The position numbers and the translations under genes are program-made. Below are positions 32,430-45,056 of a DNA stretch of 64,000 nt, piece by piece. Numbering within the stretch: the first letter of the stretch is position 1; each line of letters begins with the position of its first letter. The stretch is from NCBI GenBank assembly GCA_008704415.1, contig VXIS01000075.1:94156-158155 (forward strand). Reading direction: 5' to 3'. The notes below the pieces were generated by a model. It was given only the letters and a program-made list of their open reading frames with translations, searched no databases and had not been told where the DNA came from. This DNA is from Sphaerosporella brunnea (lineage: Eukaryota > Ascomycota > Pezizomycetes > Pezizales > Pyronemataceae).

Positions 32430-35400
32430 CTGAATTGTGTACGGCTTTAGGGTGGAAGTCGTCGGGAACTGTAACTGCGGGAAGACGTCAAGTTCCGAAG
32501 CTTGTTTTTGCTTGTCGTGTATGTCTTCTTTCCAGATAGAGATTTAAGCAAGAACTGCTGCAGGAACCCGACTGAGGCAGCAGACGGGCTGCAACAAAGA
32601 ATAAAATTGAAGGTTGTTGTTGGAGGTGAAAGACGCACTGTGCCTCGAGACACTGTCCGTCGATGGCAGTGTGCCAGGGGTTGGGAGGCTGTCGCGTTCT
32701 GGGGTAGCGGTCGCGTGGTGAGTGTTGAAGGTTGAGAAGGTGAGGAAGAGAGGTGAAGCCGGGACGTCGTTCGAGTTGGAAGTATACCCCCAAAGTGGGC
32801 TAGACCGCTTTTGGACTTTGTTAATGCAGGGTAGGGGTCGAAAAGGTGTGGGTTTGTTGCAGCAAGCGGCTGAGTTTCAAATGGGATTTATTGATTTATT
32901 TATTGTAGGTCTGCGGTCTTTCGAGCGGAAAAGCCACAGACAGGCTGTGAGCACCGGCAGAGGGGTGAGGGAGGATGAGGGAGAGAGGGAGGGAACGCAG
33001 TGGTAAGTACAGCGAAGGTAATTCTACAAAGAACGTGGGTCAAGACCAGTGCAGTCTAGAGTGCGGTGCTAGGGAAGAAAGAACGGACGACGACTAAGCT
33101 ACGACGCCGCCGCCCGGCCTTCATCGGGACAAGCAGGAATCGCCTCTCACTGGCTGGCGAGCGGCTGAGTCAGCCCCGGGGGGGGGGTAACGGTAAACTC
33201 CCCACCGTGCTTTGGGCAGCAGTACTAGCTGTGGCGGGGTGGGGCAGGGCAACAAACAAGCTGGGGGAAACGGGGGGCGCTGGGTCGATGATGATGATCT
33301 TTCCGGAAAAAAAATGTACCCACCTACCTCCACTCAGAGTCTCAGACACACGACCATGGCGTACTCTGGCTATTCGAGCCGCCAACCAACTTTTGGGGAA
33401 TTTCCAGTCTCGCAGCAGGCTCCAGAGTGCTGCTGTGTGCTCTAGTACATAAAAGCCGAAAAGCCGAACGGAGGCATCTGTATCCGCCCGTTGCATCCTT
33501 TTCGCCGTGAAGCGCAGCCGCCAATGATCTTGGAAGCAACTGCCGACAGGGACGCCGCATAGAAACCTCGCCGACGTTCAGAAAAGAGGTGACGTTGCAG
33601 ATCAGCCGTTGACAAGCCTTGGAGCCAGAACCAACGACTTGGAAGGAAGAATGAGCAGCAACTCTATTTCGCTGCTCCTCCGAGTCAAAGAAAGAAAGAA
33701 AGAAAGTTCGCACCAACTTGTGAGAGCAAACAGAACGCATGATCCCGCAAAAAAATGCCCTGCCGCGCAGTGTCCGCATTAACTCCGTTTCCGACGTCAC
33801 GTGCTCTCGCGCTCGAACGGTCCTCTTTGCGACCAAAGCGAACCGAGTCGTTTCACCAGTCAATTATCCGCGGAAATTTAACCCCGAGTGCTCCAACATG
33901 AATGAAGCAAGAATATGTAGTAGGTAATGAAGGACTCTGAACAGATTAGTTAATATGTAACAGTGCACGCCAGTTGTATGAATAAACCCCCGGGAAGATA
34001 TGATTGATTTAGAGTACCACAAAAAGTCTTAACTTAGTCGTGTGGAGTAAGTATTTAAAACTCAGAGATGCCAATGTCAAAAGAGGAATGCACGATTGCG
34101 AACAAGAAAACTCAAGCTGTTTTGCTGCGTTTTGTTTTTTGATTGTTTTCAGGCGGGGAGGACAGTCCGAGTTTTGAAAGGTTATAGTTAACAGCGGGTC
34201 AATAACCTCCGTTCAACTCCCGTTGTCAAGTTCGTTTGCCGGAAAGTCAAACCGAACGGGGACCGGAAAAACCTGGCCCCGTTGGGTAACTGTGATGACG
34301 TGAATCTGATGCTCGCGAGCTGTGGGGCTGTCGCGCACTTTGGTCTCCGCCCCACCGCCGACCATATGTGACGATCCTTGATTTTTGGATCGAGCAAAAT
34401 GCCGCCAAAAACTACGGTTCATAATATGTACCCACACAAGAAAACCCGCGCAGAGATCTCGAAGCCTGGGGCTACGAAAAGAACGCCCTTTCTAGAGGGC
34501 GGGCAGGCGGGCGTCTTCTGTTTTTTTGTAGAGCGCCACGGTGCTGAGTCTATATACCTGCTGCAATTGCAACCCCGGGGGTATGGAGGGCGCGACAATT
34601 CCGATCAACTGTATATCTCTAGAGTAGTCCTTGTGGGCGTAGTAAACGGCCTGTCGGGACCGTTTGTCCACCCGCTGAAACGCAGTGAAATCTTCAACTT
34701 CTTTACCTTCTTTCACTGCGGGCATTGGTGCAGCGACCACGGCGAAGATGATGGACCGCGATGGTGAGGAAGAAGCTGAGGGGAAAATATCACGGTATTT
34801 TTCTCGGCGCGGCCTTCTCTTCATGCGATCGGTTTTCTCGTTGGCATTATCAGCCGTGTGGGTAGTTTAAAACACACGTCTCGCGCTTGAATTTTGGTAC
34901 CAGATCTTTCAAAAGCCACTGGCCTAGCAAATCGCTGGATTGGGGAGCTAATAATTGTGGAGGACGGGTCTCGGCGTCGTAGCCAGGTTGTGTATGATGA
35001 ACTTGGTGTTGACTTCTCACCACCGCTACTGACTGTGTTCTACTTCCACGCTCGTCTAAGCGACATATCCGGGCACCGTCTCCCTCGAACAGCCGCAACC
35101 GCCTCCGCCCCCTGGTTGCTCAACAGATTCTAAGGGTACTCAAAGTGCGGAAAAGGAGGGGCTTGTACTGGCTGCCTGGATCCAGCGCCCTCTCCAGCTC
35201 CATCTGCTGGAAAGGCAGGATGGAGAACCCGTCAAAAGCCATCCACCAATAAAGATGAGGTAAGTGACGCAACTATCCGTCTTCCTCACACATACTCCGG
35301 CGATACATATGACTTGGGACGACAAAGCATTACCAAAAAGCGCAGAGTCTAACAACAAGTATCCACGTGTCAAATAAGCTATTTGACACATCGGAGGAAG

Positions 35401-37109
35401 ATCCTTTTGAAGGGAAAGACAATAATGGACCTGAGTATGTCCAAAGCGAAGGGGAAAGCAAGGAGAGCAAACCTGAAAGTTGCCGGCGTACAGATAACTA
35501 ATGCAGCCCGCCAAATTTGAAGAACCGGCACTGGCAATTGATATACCCCAACAAGGAGCCTGAGATGTGGCTACACCCCGAAGACCTCTAGACTGTATAC
35601 GACACGTTAGCTTCTCGAAGATATTTGGAGCCACGACCACGCGATGCATTCAGAGGAACTCAAGTGGACTACCGAAGTGGTTTGAGAGGATCTGCCATGA
35701 TCCAAATACACGGCGGTTTCGTTCCTTATTCCGCGAGCCAGCAAGCTTTAAAGCGTTCTGGCAATTATAGAACAGCATAAAGTGTTTCAGAACAGTTCAC
35801 GGAACCCACAGCTTCATCCCCGTTATCAACTCGCCGTCATTGAACTGTTCAGCCTCTGGCTGAGATGTTACGGTTGCTATGTAAGCGGCACTTCTCATTT
35901 GCTGCATCCCACCCCACCTTCCTACTTTGAGTACCCTTCTATATCTGAGCCATTGGAATTCATCCGTTGAAGTTCTCGATAGGTAATTGGCTCTAGCATG
36001 TAGGCAATGAGCCTTCAACTGAGGCAATGCGTCGTGGCGAGCCGCTCGCAAGCGACAAGGGAGACGCACTGGAGAACGTTCATTAACTTAGTACCTCCGA
36101 TTACAGCTGGAGACGAATCAGACAGATTGACGCTGCTGCAAAGGAGTTGATTCCGGAGAGCAACATCGGCGCGCTCGGTGAGAGACGAGTTTTTGTCTAT
36201 GCAAAGCGACCAAAACAAGGGCGATCTTCCTAATAGGCAGGTTTTGCAAAAAAAAACCTCATAAAACTCAAAAAAAGTGCGGGCGTCGTTGGAGCAAAAG
36301 TTTCGAATTCTGATTAAGCGATGATATCACCACCACTGCCGCTGAAAGCCCCGCACAGCAGAACACTGGCAGGTAAGGGCGCTATGGTTGTAGCGAGATA
36401 CCGAGCTGAGGAGTTGCTGAATGAAGAATACCTAATACTCCCCCAAGCTTCCACTTTATCTCTCAAGATCCCAACTCCATCCCATGGCGCTGGCTCTCCC
36501 CATGTTGGAGAGGTTGACAGTTCAGAGGTGGTGATGTCCAGGCCTTCGTGATACCCACCAAAAAATAAACTTTCACGGGCCGACTTCCCTCCACCTTGTT
36601 TACGGGCAAAGATGCCGAAAAGATGACAGCACCTTTTTACTCGCGCGGCCGAGCGCCAAGCTGACAAAATTCTGATCGGTTGCAGCTATGCAAAAAGCAG
36701 CGAAGAAAAATAAATTCAATATTAAGCCATTAGAATTCTCCTTTGCCTCGCCTATAACTGCGTAACCACAGGCTGACTATTTCGCTCAAATGGTTGGTGG
36801 TGTTATCAGAGGGTGAAGAAACGCCGCCATACAGCGCGCTCCCGCCGCAATACATGGGCCCGCATGGCCGCACAATGATATTCACAACCACCCTTCTTCC
36901 GCACTCCCACCGGACCCTGTTCTAGTTACAGACAGTGCAACAAAGCATTCCCATCACGGAATCATTATTTTATTTCGCTTCGTTGCTTGTGACGTTGCTG
37001 CAGCCAATCAGAATTTTTCGAGCTGCCGTCGCTTTTCTGGCAATTGCCCCATTAGGCAATGTAACCGTGCGTTGTTGTCGCAACTTTTTTTTTTTGCAAA
37101 ACATGCCTA
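32430..37109. other. Gene-poor region
   Basis: 4.7 kb with no recognised gene. A minus-strand frame at 34824-34492 (MPAVKEGKEVEDFTAF...) is the most protein-like but has no family. An AAAG run lies near 33690-33710. A 15-bp inverted pair (AAGGGTACTCAAAGT at 35132 and its complement ending 35940) may mark the ends of an old element. Confidence 0.4.
35132..35940. mobile_element. Possible old element with 15-bp inverted ends
   Basis: AAGGGTACTCAAAGT at 35132-35146 and ACTTTGAGTACCCTT at 35926-35940 are perfect inverted copies, about 810 bp end to end. TTCTA occurs at both borders, a possible 5-bp target duplication. No transposase frame was recognised inside. Confidence 0.35.
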
Positions 37110-37308
37110 CTATCGCGTTGCCCCCAATGTCGTTTTTTCCCCAATGTCGCGCTGAAAAGTACGCCGGCTGGCTCAGAAATACGCGGGCAGCTTTGGCGGG
37201 GACCTCGCGTAGCAACCACCACTCAGAAACGTTGCCCGTTGCCATGCGTATTTCTGAGCCAGCCAGCGCGACATTGGGGAAAAAACGACATTGGGGGCAA
37301 CGCGATAG
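37110..37308. mobile_element. MITE with CTATCGCGTTGCCCCC ends, TA-flanked
   Basis: A 199-bp element. The ends begin CTATCGCGTTGCCCCCAATG and are inverted copies for about 45 bp, with more pairing further in (GGCTGGCTCAGAAATACGC). TA is present outside both ends (37108-37109, 37309-37310). Non-coding; any frame through it is an artefact. Confidence 0.8.
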
Positions 37309-38730
37309 TAAGCGAACGGCAACAAAGTGGCGTTTCAGCCCTAGCCTAACTAGGTACTCTACTCTAGGGCTGTGTAGGCTCTCTGCCTGGTTGGACACAC
37401 GATCTCACGGAGGCAGCCATGACACGCAGCATAAAGGGGGTGTAAGAAGATACCCTGTGCACCCGCCCCACCAAATTTCACACGGTCGTAACCCTAACCC
37501 CGCGATCGCGGGACAACAGCTCCAGCACATTGGAGACTCTAGAGCTCAGCTTTGTTCAGATAGACGAATCAACAAAAAAATAGAGTACCAGAAGGTCCAG
37601 GAGGATTTTTATTTCTCACTTAAACGTTTTTATATCCATAGATTTATTTTTGGACATTTTTGTGTGCATAGGACGGTTTTTCACCATACAAAGTGCTCGA
37701 CTTTCGACTTTCGTTCTCTAAAACCTTTTTTTGTTCTCATCCCAGCTGGGGAGTTGACTTTTTCCCGGTTTTTGTCAGTTACTGTAATGGCAGGGAACAG
37801 TCGTTGCCGTCTCCACCACCGACGGGTCGGTTTAAGGCCGCCTGCACCATACGCGCATCATGGCCGCCTGTGCCACTACCAACCCCCCACAGCGTCGTAT
37901 CAACCCTCTTGTTCCGTTGTCTATGTGCTTCACACTTGCACTTGTGCCCATGAAACTTCTGCTCCGGCTCTTGGCCGTGACATATTTTGATTATCTATCC
38001 GGGGGCTGGATGCTGAGCCTTTACGGTCTCGCTTTTTTACCCCCCTTTATGGACTTGCGTGCACCACTTCAGCAATGCAGAATGCATTTTTTTACCTAAA
38101 GGCTCCGGACTTGCAGCAGTTGGCATCACTAATCATTGACACGTCCGTCTCAGCCTCGCAGTGAATTGTTTTTTTTATTTTATTTTTTTATGTGCAACCC
38201 AGAGTTCGGAGCCTTATTTTACGCTGCATCCAACGCATGCCAATCCATGATTGCAAAGGCCCCAGCCCGCGAGACTCTTTCAATCGTCCTTTGTCAACGA
38301 ACCAGCGCGCTATGTACTAGAGTATCCACAGGCCAAATCTGCACAGTTAGAATTTGCCTCATAAGAAAGCACTCGCTGTTGATCTGCTATTCTGACAGAA
38401 CCCGACTCTCGGTGGCATGAGTCCCAATCCGAGCGCACATCCGAACAAGTCATGGCTTTGCTTCTGTCGGTCCGAACAGCAATTCGGGATCGTCATCCGA
38501 CTATCTGCAATTTGGTATGCCAATGCGGCGATCGCAATCGACTGTCCGGCAACCTCGCACGGATCTCGCGGACGAGGCGAAAGGAGGTGTGAATTATCGA
38601 CGAAAGAAAACAAAAAAAAAAAAAACTCCACCCGAGATGCTCAATCAAGAAATACAACGCTCAAACAAAGTCCAAAGAAAAACTAGTACCAGAAATCTAT
38701 GCAAAGTTATACTCATACAAAGGCCAGCCG
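37309..38730. other. Intergenic, nothing recognised
   Basis: T-rich around 37600-37760 and 38165-38190. This is the 3' flank of MDM34. No recognised gene. Confidence 0.5.
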
Positions 38731-40180
38731 TCATAGATAGCGTGATTCGCTTACAATCTCATCGCGCCGTTCCTCGGCCTGCCGTGTCATTTCCGCCATA
38801 AATCGCTTCATAAATGCCTTCTCCACGATACCACTAGGATAACAAGTGCCACGAATAGGTCCAGCTGGTGTGTCTGGGCGAGAACGCCACACGTTAGTTA
38901 GTGGTGACGACGGAAGCGGTGGTGACACCGCATCCTGTTGAGTTGTCGTTGGCGTTGCTGGTACAGGACACTCGCCACCGACCAGGGAGAGCTTTCTGGG
39001 GCGATCTCCAACAGCGGAATTGCGATCAAACTCTGGAGCTGACGCTACAGTCGCCTGCTCGGATGAGGCGGGAGATACCGGCTCAGAGGAGGTTGGCGAC
39101 TCGCCTCGTCCTTTGCGTAGGTTCACAATGCGGTGCTTCCGCTTCCTTCGGCCGTGTGTACTGCCTAAGGACATTGTGCTATTGCTAGAATGAAGTCCAG
39201 GACGTATGCTTGCTTTCTCGCCGGGATATGCACAAGGTGTCTCTGCCAGCATGGTTTTACCCGGATAGCTACTTGGCGGCGTTGCTCGGTATATGGCGCC
39301 TTGGATTCGAGGGGTAAATAGCGATAAAGTTTGTTGGGAATTCCTCAAAGCTCGTAACCGTAGCTCATTCTTTTCGGGGAATAGAGGGACATCCGAAGGA
39401 TCGGCATAGAGGGAAACAATGTCTTCATCCGCCTCCTCTTCAGCCATTTGTGTGTGTGACGGCTCGACCGAATCCTTAGGTTTCCGAGAGCCACTATCTT
39501 CCGCCTCCAGCAGACGTATAGAAAGTTTGTAGACTGCCAGCGGAAGCTCTTCCTGAAACAATACCCGCACCTGCCGTTCAATTTCCTTCTGTAGGTAGTT
39601 CTTGATGAATGGTATCGAATCGAACGATGACTGGACACGCATTGACTCGAGCGGATCATTCCTGAAGACCAAAGTGATGCCCTTCTCTTTGGAAAACACT
39701 AGGATAACGAAGCCCGACAGCTTGAACTCGGAGAGAGTGAGTTGTACAGGAATGGTGAGCGGTGCGGAAGCTGCCGCAAGCGGATTTGGATTCGTATACG
39801 AAGGAGTCGTGTGATTGATATAGGTACATAACGGGTTCACCTTTCCAACCGTTAACTCGGCTCTACGTTCGTCGAATTCAACAGCAAAACGGTGAGCCTA
39901 CCTGAACGCGTGCTTTCACAGTCACCAGCGCATCCCCATCATAAGTCATCCGAAACACGCCGCGAAACCTATCTTCAGCCAGATCACCGATTTCCAGCAC
40001 CTCGAGCTCAGGGGCGCTCTGGCCGAGATGCAGGTTCTCGACGGTGACATCGGAATCGACGATCACCGACGAATTTGCGGATTTGTTGAGGGCAAGAGTC
40101 AACAGGTCTTTGGCATGGGAATAAAACTCAGGAGAGCTCGTGGAGGCGATCAGAGGAGTCCAGTTGAAGTTGAAGGCCAT
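38731..40180 (-). CDS. MDM34: Mitochondrial distribution and morphology protein 34 (ERMES subunit)
   Basis: 462-aa subunit of the ER-mitochondria encounter structure, which tethers the two organelles and passes phospholipids. Exon 1 (40180-39902) encodes [10 protein letters not shown] and the highly conserved [17 protein letters not shown]. Exon 2 (39840-38731) follows across a 61-nt intron in phase 0 and gives [33 protein letters not shown] and [15 protein letters not shown]. Together these form the N-terminal SMP lipid-binding domain (about residues 1-200). The rest is low-complexity with basic and Ser-rich stretches, and the protein ends with a Glu/Arg-rich helix, as usual for filamentous fungi. 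Identity is secure from the N-terminal motifs. The gene has a 1.5-kb divergent promoter shared with the PP2C gene. Confidence 0.93.
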
Positions 40181-41702
40181 GGTGGCGGAGAATGGGTGAG
40201 AGTTGCTTTGCTTGTTGGCCTATTTTTTGAGCTAGGGCCTTCAGCTCGCTCAGCTCGGGTGGGTTGCTGACTCGCATGAACGAGGAAACCGAATGTTTCT
40301 TCGTTTCGAAACGAGTGCTTCTGTGGGTTTTGGGGGCTCGAGAAACACGGCTGCTCAGTGGCTCGCGATGGGCGGCGGTTGATGTCACGAATCAGGACGC
40401 CAGCTTCGAGAAGGTTTCACATCGCTGTTTTTGTGGGCTGCGCGGCTATCGTACTCTCGAGTGCTGGAGCCATGTGACGCGGAGGCGCTAACTGCTTCTG
40501 TCACAGGCTTGCACTCGCCGGGACAGTGGACACCGCGGCCGCAAACAAAGCGATGCTTAAAGGCAATCCCAAGGAAGAAGCCAGGCAGCGAGCAGCCCAA
40601 CGGTTAATGAGCTACTGACGCCTGCTTCTAGAGTATTAGGCGGACTTTGCAATCCCCACCATCCTCAACTCATCAACCCCTCTTGCGCTTGGCGACTGAG
40701 TGGACGTCCCTCTTTTGCGATGTGAGCTGGCTTGTAATTTCGGTAAGTATTATTCTGCTGGTATGCTTTCTCCTCCTAAATCCAAGTACTTTGCTGCGGT
40801 GCTCTCAGCGTCAGTTATACGACGAAGGCTTGTCCCAGAAGTATCATTGGCTATCACTCGGTTGACACATGATGAGCAACCTCACAATCCCCCCCCCCCC
40901 CCGCCTCGGCACTGGGATATCTGCTTCCATTTCTAGCAACACATCTGTGGATATGGGCCAACGTAGATGCTGCCGCTGGCCTTGCTTCAAACGTATTGCC
41001 ATATCAGTATCTACTCTGACAACTCTCTGGACGGCTTCCGAATATGTGATAGGTACTAGTGGGGGCGTTAGATATCATCTCCCAAATGCAATCATGATCT
41101 TGGAATAATGAACACCTTCCGTCCACTCCATTTTGGTGGGCAGATAGCCATGGTTAGTATGACCCACCCTCGTCGTTTTCGACTGGTGGAAGAGCATCCC
41201 ACGGCAAGAAACAACACCGCCCGACCAACGCCCACGGCCCGCCCACGGGAAAACCGTCACCTCTAGCAGCTGTTACCGCTAGAGTAGCTAATTTTTCTGC
41301 CGCCAGCCAATCAGCGATTGGCCTTCCATGTGCCTTGGGTTGCAATGTGGCAGTGTCCTCGCCCCAGGAAGCCGTCCGATTGTTTACGCATACTTGTAAG
41401 CCGAGCACACAAATATGCAGGGCGCAGCAAATCCATTGAACTTTGAGCATCCCAATGCCTATGGCCTGGCCCATGCATAGGGCTGCTCTACGGTGAATTT
41501 TGACGCTCAAATGCGTACCGAGATTCATGAGGACTGACTGACCACAGATAACCTTGAACGTGGACACTGACTCGCAGTAAAAATACTTTCCTTCTTACTT
41601 CCTCAACAACCCCGGTTGCCGCCCAACCACCTTGTCCACGTCCCACAAATAATGCAGTAATCTCCACCCCCCCCCAACGAAACCCTACCTCCCGCAAACG
41701 AC
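40181..41702. promoter_or_regulatory. Divergent intergenic region between MDM34 and PP2C gene
   Basis: 1.5 kb separating two nuclear genes for mitochondrial proteins transcribed in opposite directions. A C run lies at 40890-40902. No specific site is claimed and no gene was recognised. Confidence 0.45.
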
Positions 41703-43638
41703 ATGCCTCTTCCCCCTTCTCACCGCTTCGCCGCCGTCCGCCATCTCGTCCGCAATCCTACCCTATTGCAGGCCAGCTCCGCTCGTAATCGGTATGCGCT
41801 GAACGTCTTGCGTTCTGTCCGCTTTTCATCTTCTGCTTCGTCACACGGAAGCGCCAGCTCGCCCATGAACTTGCGCGGGGTCTCCATCGCTTTACTCAGT
41901 GGTTTCGTCTTAACTGGTACCTGGTACTATCGCGACGAGCTCGCCATCCTCACTGGCCTCCGCCATCCATCGACTTCCGCAACCTCGGTTCCAGCTGTGG
42001 CTAGTCCCGCTTCGACCCAACCACCCGACGCTACCCCGGAAGGAAGAAGAATCCTGGCGGTCGACAACGCGGGTATCTATACCGGCACGCTGCCAGCGTC
42101 CGCGCCTCTGTCCAAGGAATCCGCGGACGGGCGAAAAGTGGTCGAAATGCTCTCGCCCGAAGAAGCGACCAAGAAGTTGCGAAGAAACGAGGAGAGCTAT
42201 CTCGTGAACCGAGGCCGCGGTGTTTTCCGTTATGATGTCGTCCAGATTCCCAGCAACGATCCCATAGAAGACGATCACTGCGAGAAGATCATCGAGATCC
42301 CCGGCGCGGTCCCTGCTGACGATGCCTCTGCCAGCAACGACTGGATGTTTTGGGGTGTTTTTGATGGCCACTCAGGTTGGACAACCTCGGCGAAACTGCG
42401 GCAGATGCTAATCGCGTTTGTCGCGCGTGAGCTTCACTCCACCTATAAGGCTTCAATTGAGGACCCCACTCAGAAGGCACCGCCTCAGGAGAAGATTGAT
42501 CAAGCTATCAAGGATGGGTTTCTTAAACTCGATGACGAGATCGTGAACAAGAGCGTAGAAAAGGTCTTCAAGAACCCTCAAAAGGTGGTTGCTGCCGAAA
42601 CCTTGGCGCCCGCGCTGTCTGGATCTTGTGCACTGTTGGCCTTTTACGAATCACGTTCCAAAATGCTCAGAGTTGCCGTGACGGGTGACAGCAGGGCAGT
42701 TTTGGGAAGGATGGGACAGAACGGAAAGTGGACAGCTACCGCACTATCCGAAGACCAGACGGGATCCAACAAAGAAGAGGAGAAGCGCATGCGAGCACTG
42801 CACCCAGGTGAGGAGCATGTCATTAGGAATGGACGCGTTCTAGGCGGTTTGGAGCCAACCAGAGCGTTTGGTGATGCCTTCTACAAGTGGGCATACGAGA
42901 CGCAAGTGAAGATTAGGACCCAGTTTTTTGGACGGAACCCTCACCCTTACTTGAAGACGCCGCCCTATGTTACCGCTGAGCCTGTTATTACCACCACTCA
43001 GATTGAACCAGAAAATGGCGACTTCTTGGTAATGGCGACTGATGGCTTGTGGGAGATGCTCACCAACGAGGAGGTTGTCGGCTTGGTCGGGAAATGGATT
43101 GAAGAACAGAAGGCGAGAACTGCCGCCGCGGCTGTTGGCACCACCGAGGTCCCCGTCCCCAATAAAAGCAGCAAAGGCTGGTTCGGCGGATTGTTTAGAG
43201 GCAAGAAGGCCGCCGCTCCAGAGGTGCTTCCCGTCGAGAACGGCCAGGCGGAGGACACCACAGGGCAGCGGGCGCCGGTTAGGGTCAAGCAATGGGGAGT
43301 CAAGATGGAGGATGAGCGGTTTGTTTGCGAGGACAAGAATGCTGCAACTCACGTCGTGAGAAACGCTCTTGGAGGAAAGAACACAGACATGCTTTGTGCA
43401 CTCCTCACGCTGCCCAGTCCATATTCCAGGCGCTATAGGTATGGCTACCGCCATCGCTGATGGATGAGATGGAGACGCTAATTCCTTTTATAGGGACGAC
43501 TTGACTGTCGAGGTGATTTTCTTCGGCGAGGGTGACACGAGCGGAAACGTCGAAATCAACGAAGAAGCCACCGCCTCTAGACAGCCTTCAAAAGAAAAGA
43601 AAGAGAAGGAAGGAGGCGAAGTCAAGGCCAAACTGTAA
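41703..43638 (+). CDS. PTC5: Mitochondrial PP2C phosphatase (pyruvate dehydrogenase phosphatase type)
   Basis: Predicted 626 aa from exons 41703-43438 and 43494-43638 (55-nt intron, phase 2). The N-terminus is rich in Arg, Ser and hydrophobic residues without acids (FAAVRHLVRNP, VRFSSSASS), a typical matrix-targeting sequence, followed by a membrane-like stretch near residue 60-75. PP2C motifs follow in order: WGVFDGHSGW (about 218-227), SGSCALLAFYE, GDSRAVLGRMG, LSEDQTGSN, LGGLEPTRAFGDAFYKW, PYVTAEPVITT, DFLVMATDGLWEML and, in exon 2, RDDLTVEVIFFG. The metal-binding Asp residues of DGH, TDG and DDL are all present. This set matches yeast Ptc5 and animal PDP1, which reactivate pyruvate dehydrogenase by removing phosphate from E1alpha. 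An Ala/Lys/Pro-rich insert (around residue 480-520) precedes the last motif. Confidence 0.88.
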
Positions 43639-44242
43639 GAAGTCGGTAGCTGGGCCAACCCGAACATAGACGTTGAAAAATGTTGCATCGGTTCTCTTGA
43701 GAGTTTGGTAGACGGCAGAAGAGATATCCCGGTTTTACTTGCCTTGCGTCTCTTCAGTTTCAATTTCGGCTGTTGGTCGTTCAGAATGTATGGCTAGCGG
43801 TGTTGTGTTTTTCTTCGGCGTTTCCAGGCCTTTTGCATTCCATTTTCTTGGGGTTTTACAAATTTTGTTTTCAATATTGGTGGGGAATAGGTGATGTGTG
43901 TGCTACATCCATCAGATGGTTCATGTGAAAGACGAAATTCAAACAGAAGAAGTCAACGACTTGAACGTTAACGCTCGGCCATCGATCGTTGTAGGTGATT
44001 GTGGATGAGTGAGGATGCCCTTATCTTTGTGTTACAGTGAGGGCTCAGCCCAGTCCATTGAGCCTCAGGTCACGTGGATTTGTGGGTGGGACTGCTCAAG
44101 CACCAACCGCTGCAAATGCAGTCTAACGGAACACGAACTTTCCAGCCAGGCCCCAACGAGACGCCGACGCCCACGCCGAACCCCACGACCACACCCCGAC
44201 AAAACCCGACGACGACCTCCCTTCGATAATCGAGTCGCAATC
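43639..44242. promoter_or_regulatory. Promoter and 5' leader region of eS10 gene
   Basis: 600 bp between the PP2C stop and the split eS10 start codon. It includes a CACGTG core near 44073. The stretch 44140-44240 is C/A-rich with few T, as often seen in fungal ribosomal-protein leaders. Confidence 0.45.
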
Positions 44243-45056
44243 ATGTACGTCTACCACTCCAGTCCGTTCTTTTCGCGCAATTATGGATACGAGAGCTCTT
44301 TGGGAAAGATGGCGATCGTGGGTTCAGAAGAGGGGGAGCTCGAAAAGAAAGGGAAACGCAACCAAAAAGAGGAGGGGGAATTTAGATGAAAGGAGCTCTC
44401 GGGCGAGAGAGAGGGATGCCACTGCTGTCATGGAGCAACTGCTGATGCGCGACCGTAACGATAGGCTTATTCCCAAGGCCGACCGCAAACTCATCCACGA
44501 GTACCTCTTCCGTGAGGGTGTCCTCGTGGCCAAGAAGGACTTCAACCTCCCCAAGCACCAGGAGATTGACACCAAGAACCTCTTCGTTCGTTCCCCCGAC
44601 AATCACCTACAAAGCGAGCAAGCGCATCTCTAACGATTTAAACAGGTCATCAAGGCGTGCCAGTCCCTCACCTCCCGAGGATACGTCAAGACCCAGTTCT
44701 CGTGGCAGTACTACTACTACACCCTGACTGAGTCCGGTCTCAGCTACCTCCGCGAGTGGCTCCACCTCCCCGCCGAGATCGTCCCTGCTACCCACGTCAA
44801 GCAGGCTCGTTCCAACGTTCCCCCCCGTGGCATGGGTGGTGACGAGCGCCGCTCCCGCCGCGAGCACGGTGACCGTGAGGGCCGTGAGGGTGGTTACCGA
44901 AGACGGTTCGACGCTGGAAAGGAGGGTGGTGCGTCCGGAGAGTTCAAGCCTGAGTTGTATGCTACCCTTTTTACCTCCAAAAGATTCATTGTCGCTGACG
45001 ATCCAATTAGCCGTGGTGGATTCGGTCGTGGCCGCCCTGCTCCCACCGAGCAGTAA
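44243..45056 (+). CDS. RPS10: 40S ribosomal protein eS10
   Basis: 159-aa small-subunit protein from exons 44243-44244, 44465-44585, 44646-44956 and 45011-45056. The first coding exon contributes only AT; the G of the start codon comes after a 220-nt intron, giving [20 protein letters not shown], the standard eS10 start. The chain continues [31 protein letters not shown] and ends in an Arg/Gly-rich tail ([14 protein letters not shown]). Length equals that of other fungal eS10 proteins. eS10 sits in the head of the 40S subunit near the mRNA entry. The alternative upstream ATG at 44443 in the second exon would give an unusual N-terminus and is not favoured. The donor of intron 2 (GTTCGT) is non-standard but needed for the frame. 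Confidence 0.93.

Noticed and set aside
33342..33863. 173-codon minus frame
   Set aside because: Random-looking composition, no domain, overlapping frames on the + strand.
34492..34824. Minus-strand frame of 110 codons in the gene desert
   Set aside because: It has a protein-like stretch (VDKRSRQAVYYAHKDY) but no family, no supported splice partners, and an equally long frame on the opposite strand.
36935..37990. 351-codon open frame on the + strand
   Set aside because: It runs straight through the TA-flanked MITE at 37110-37308 and has no recognisable domain; best explained as chance openness.
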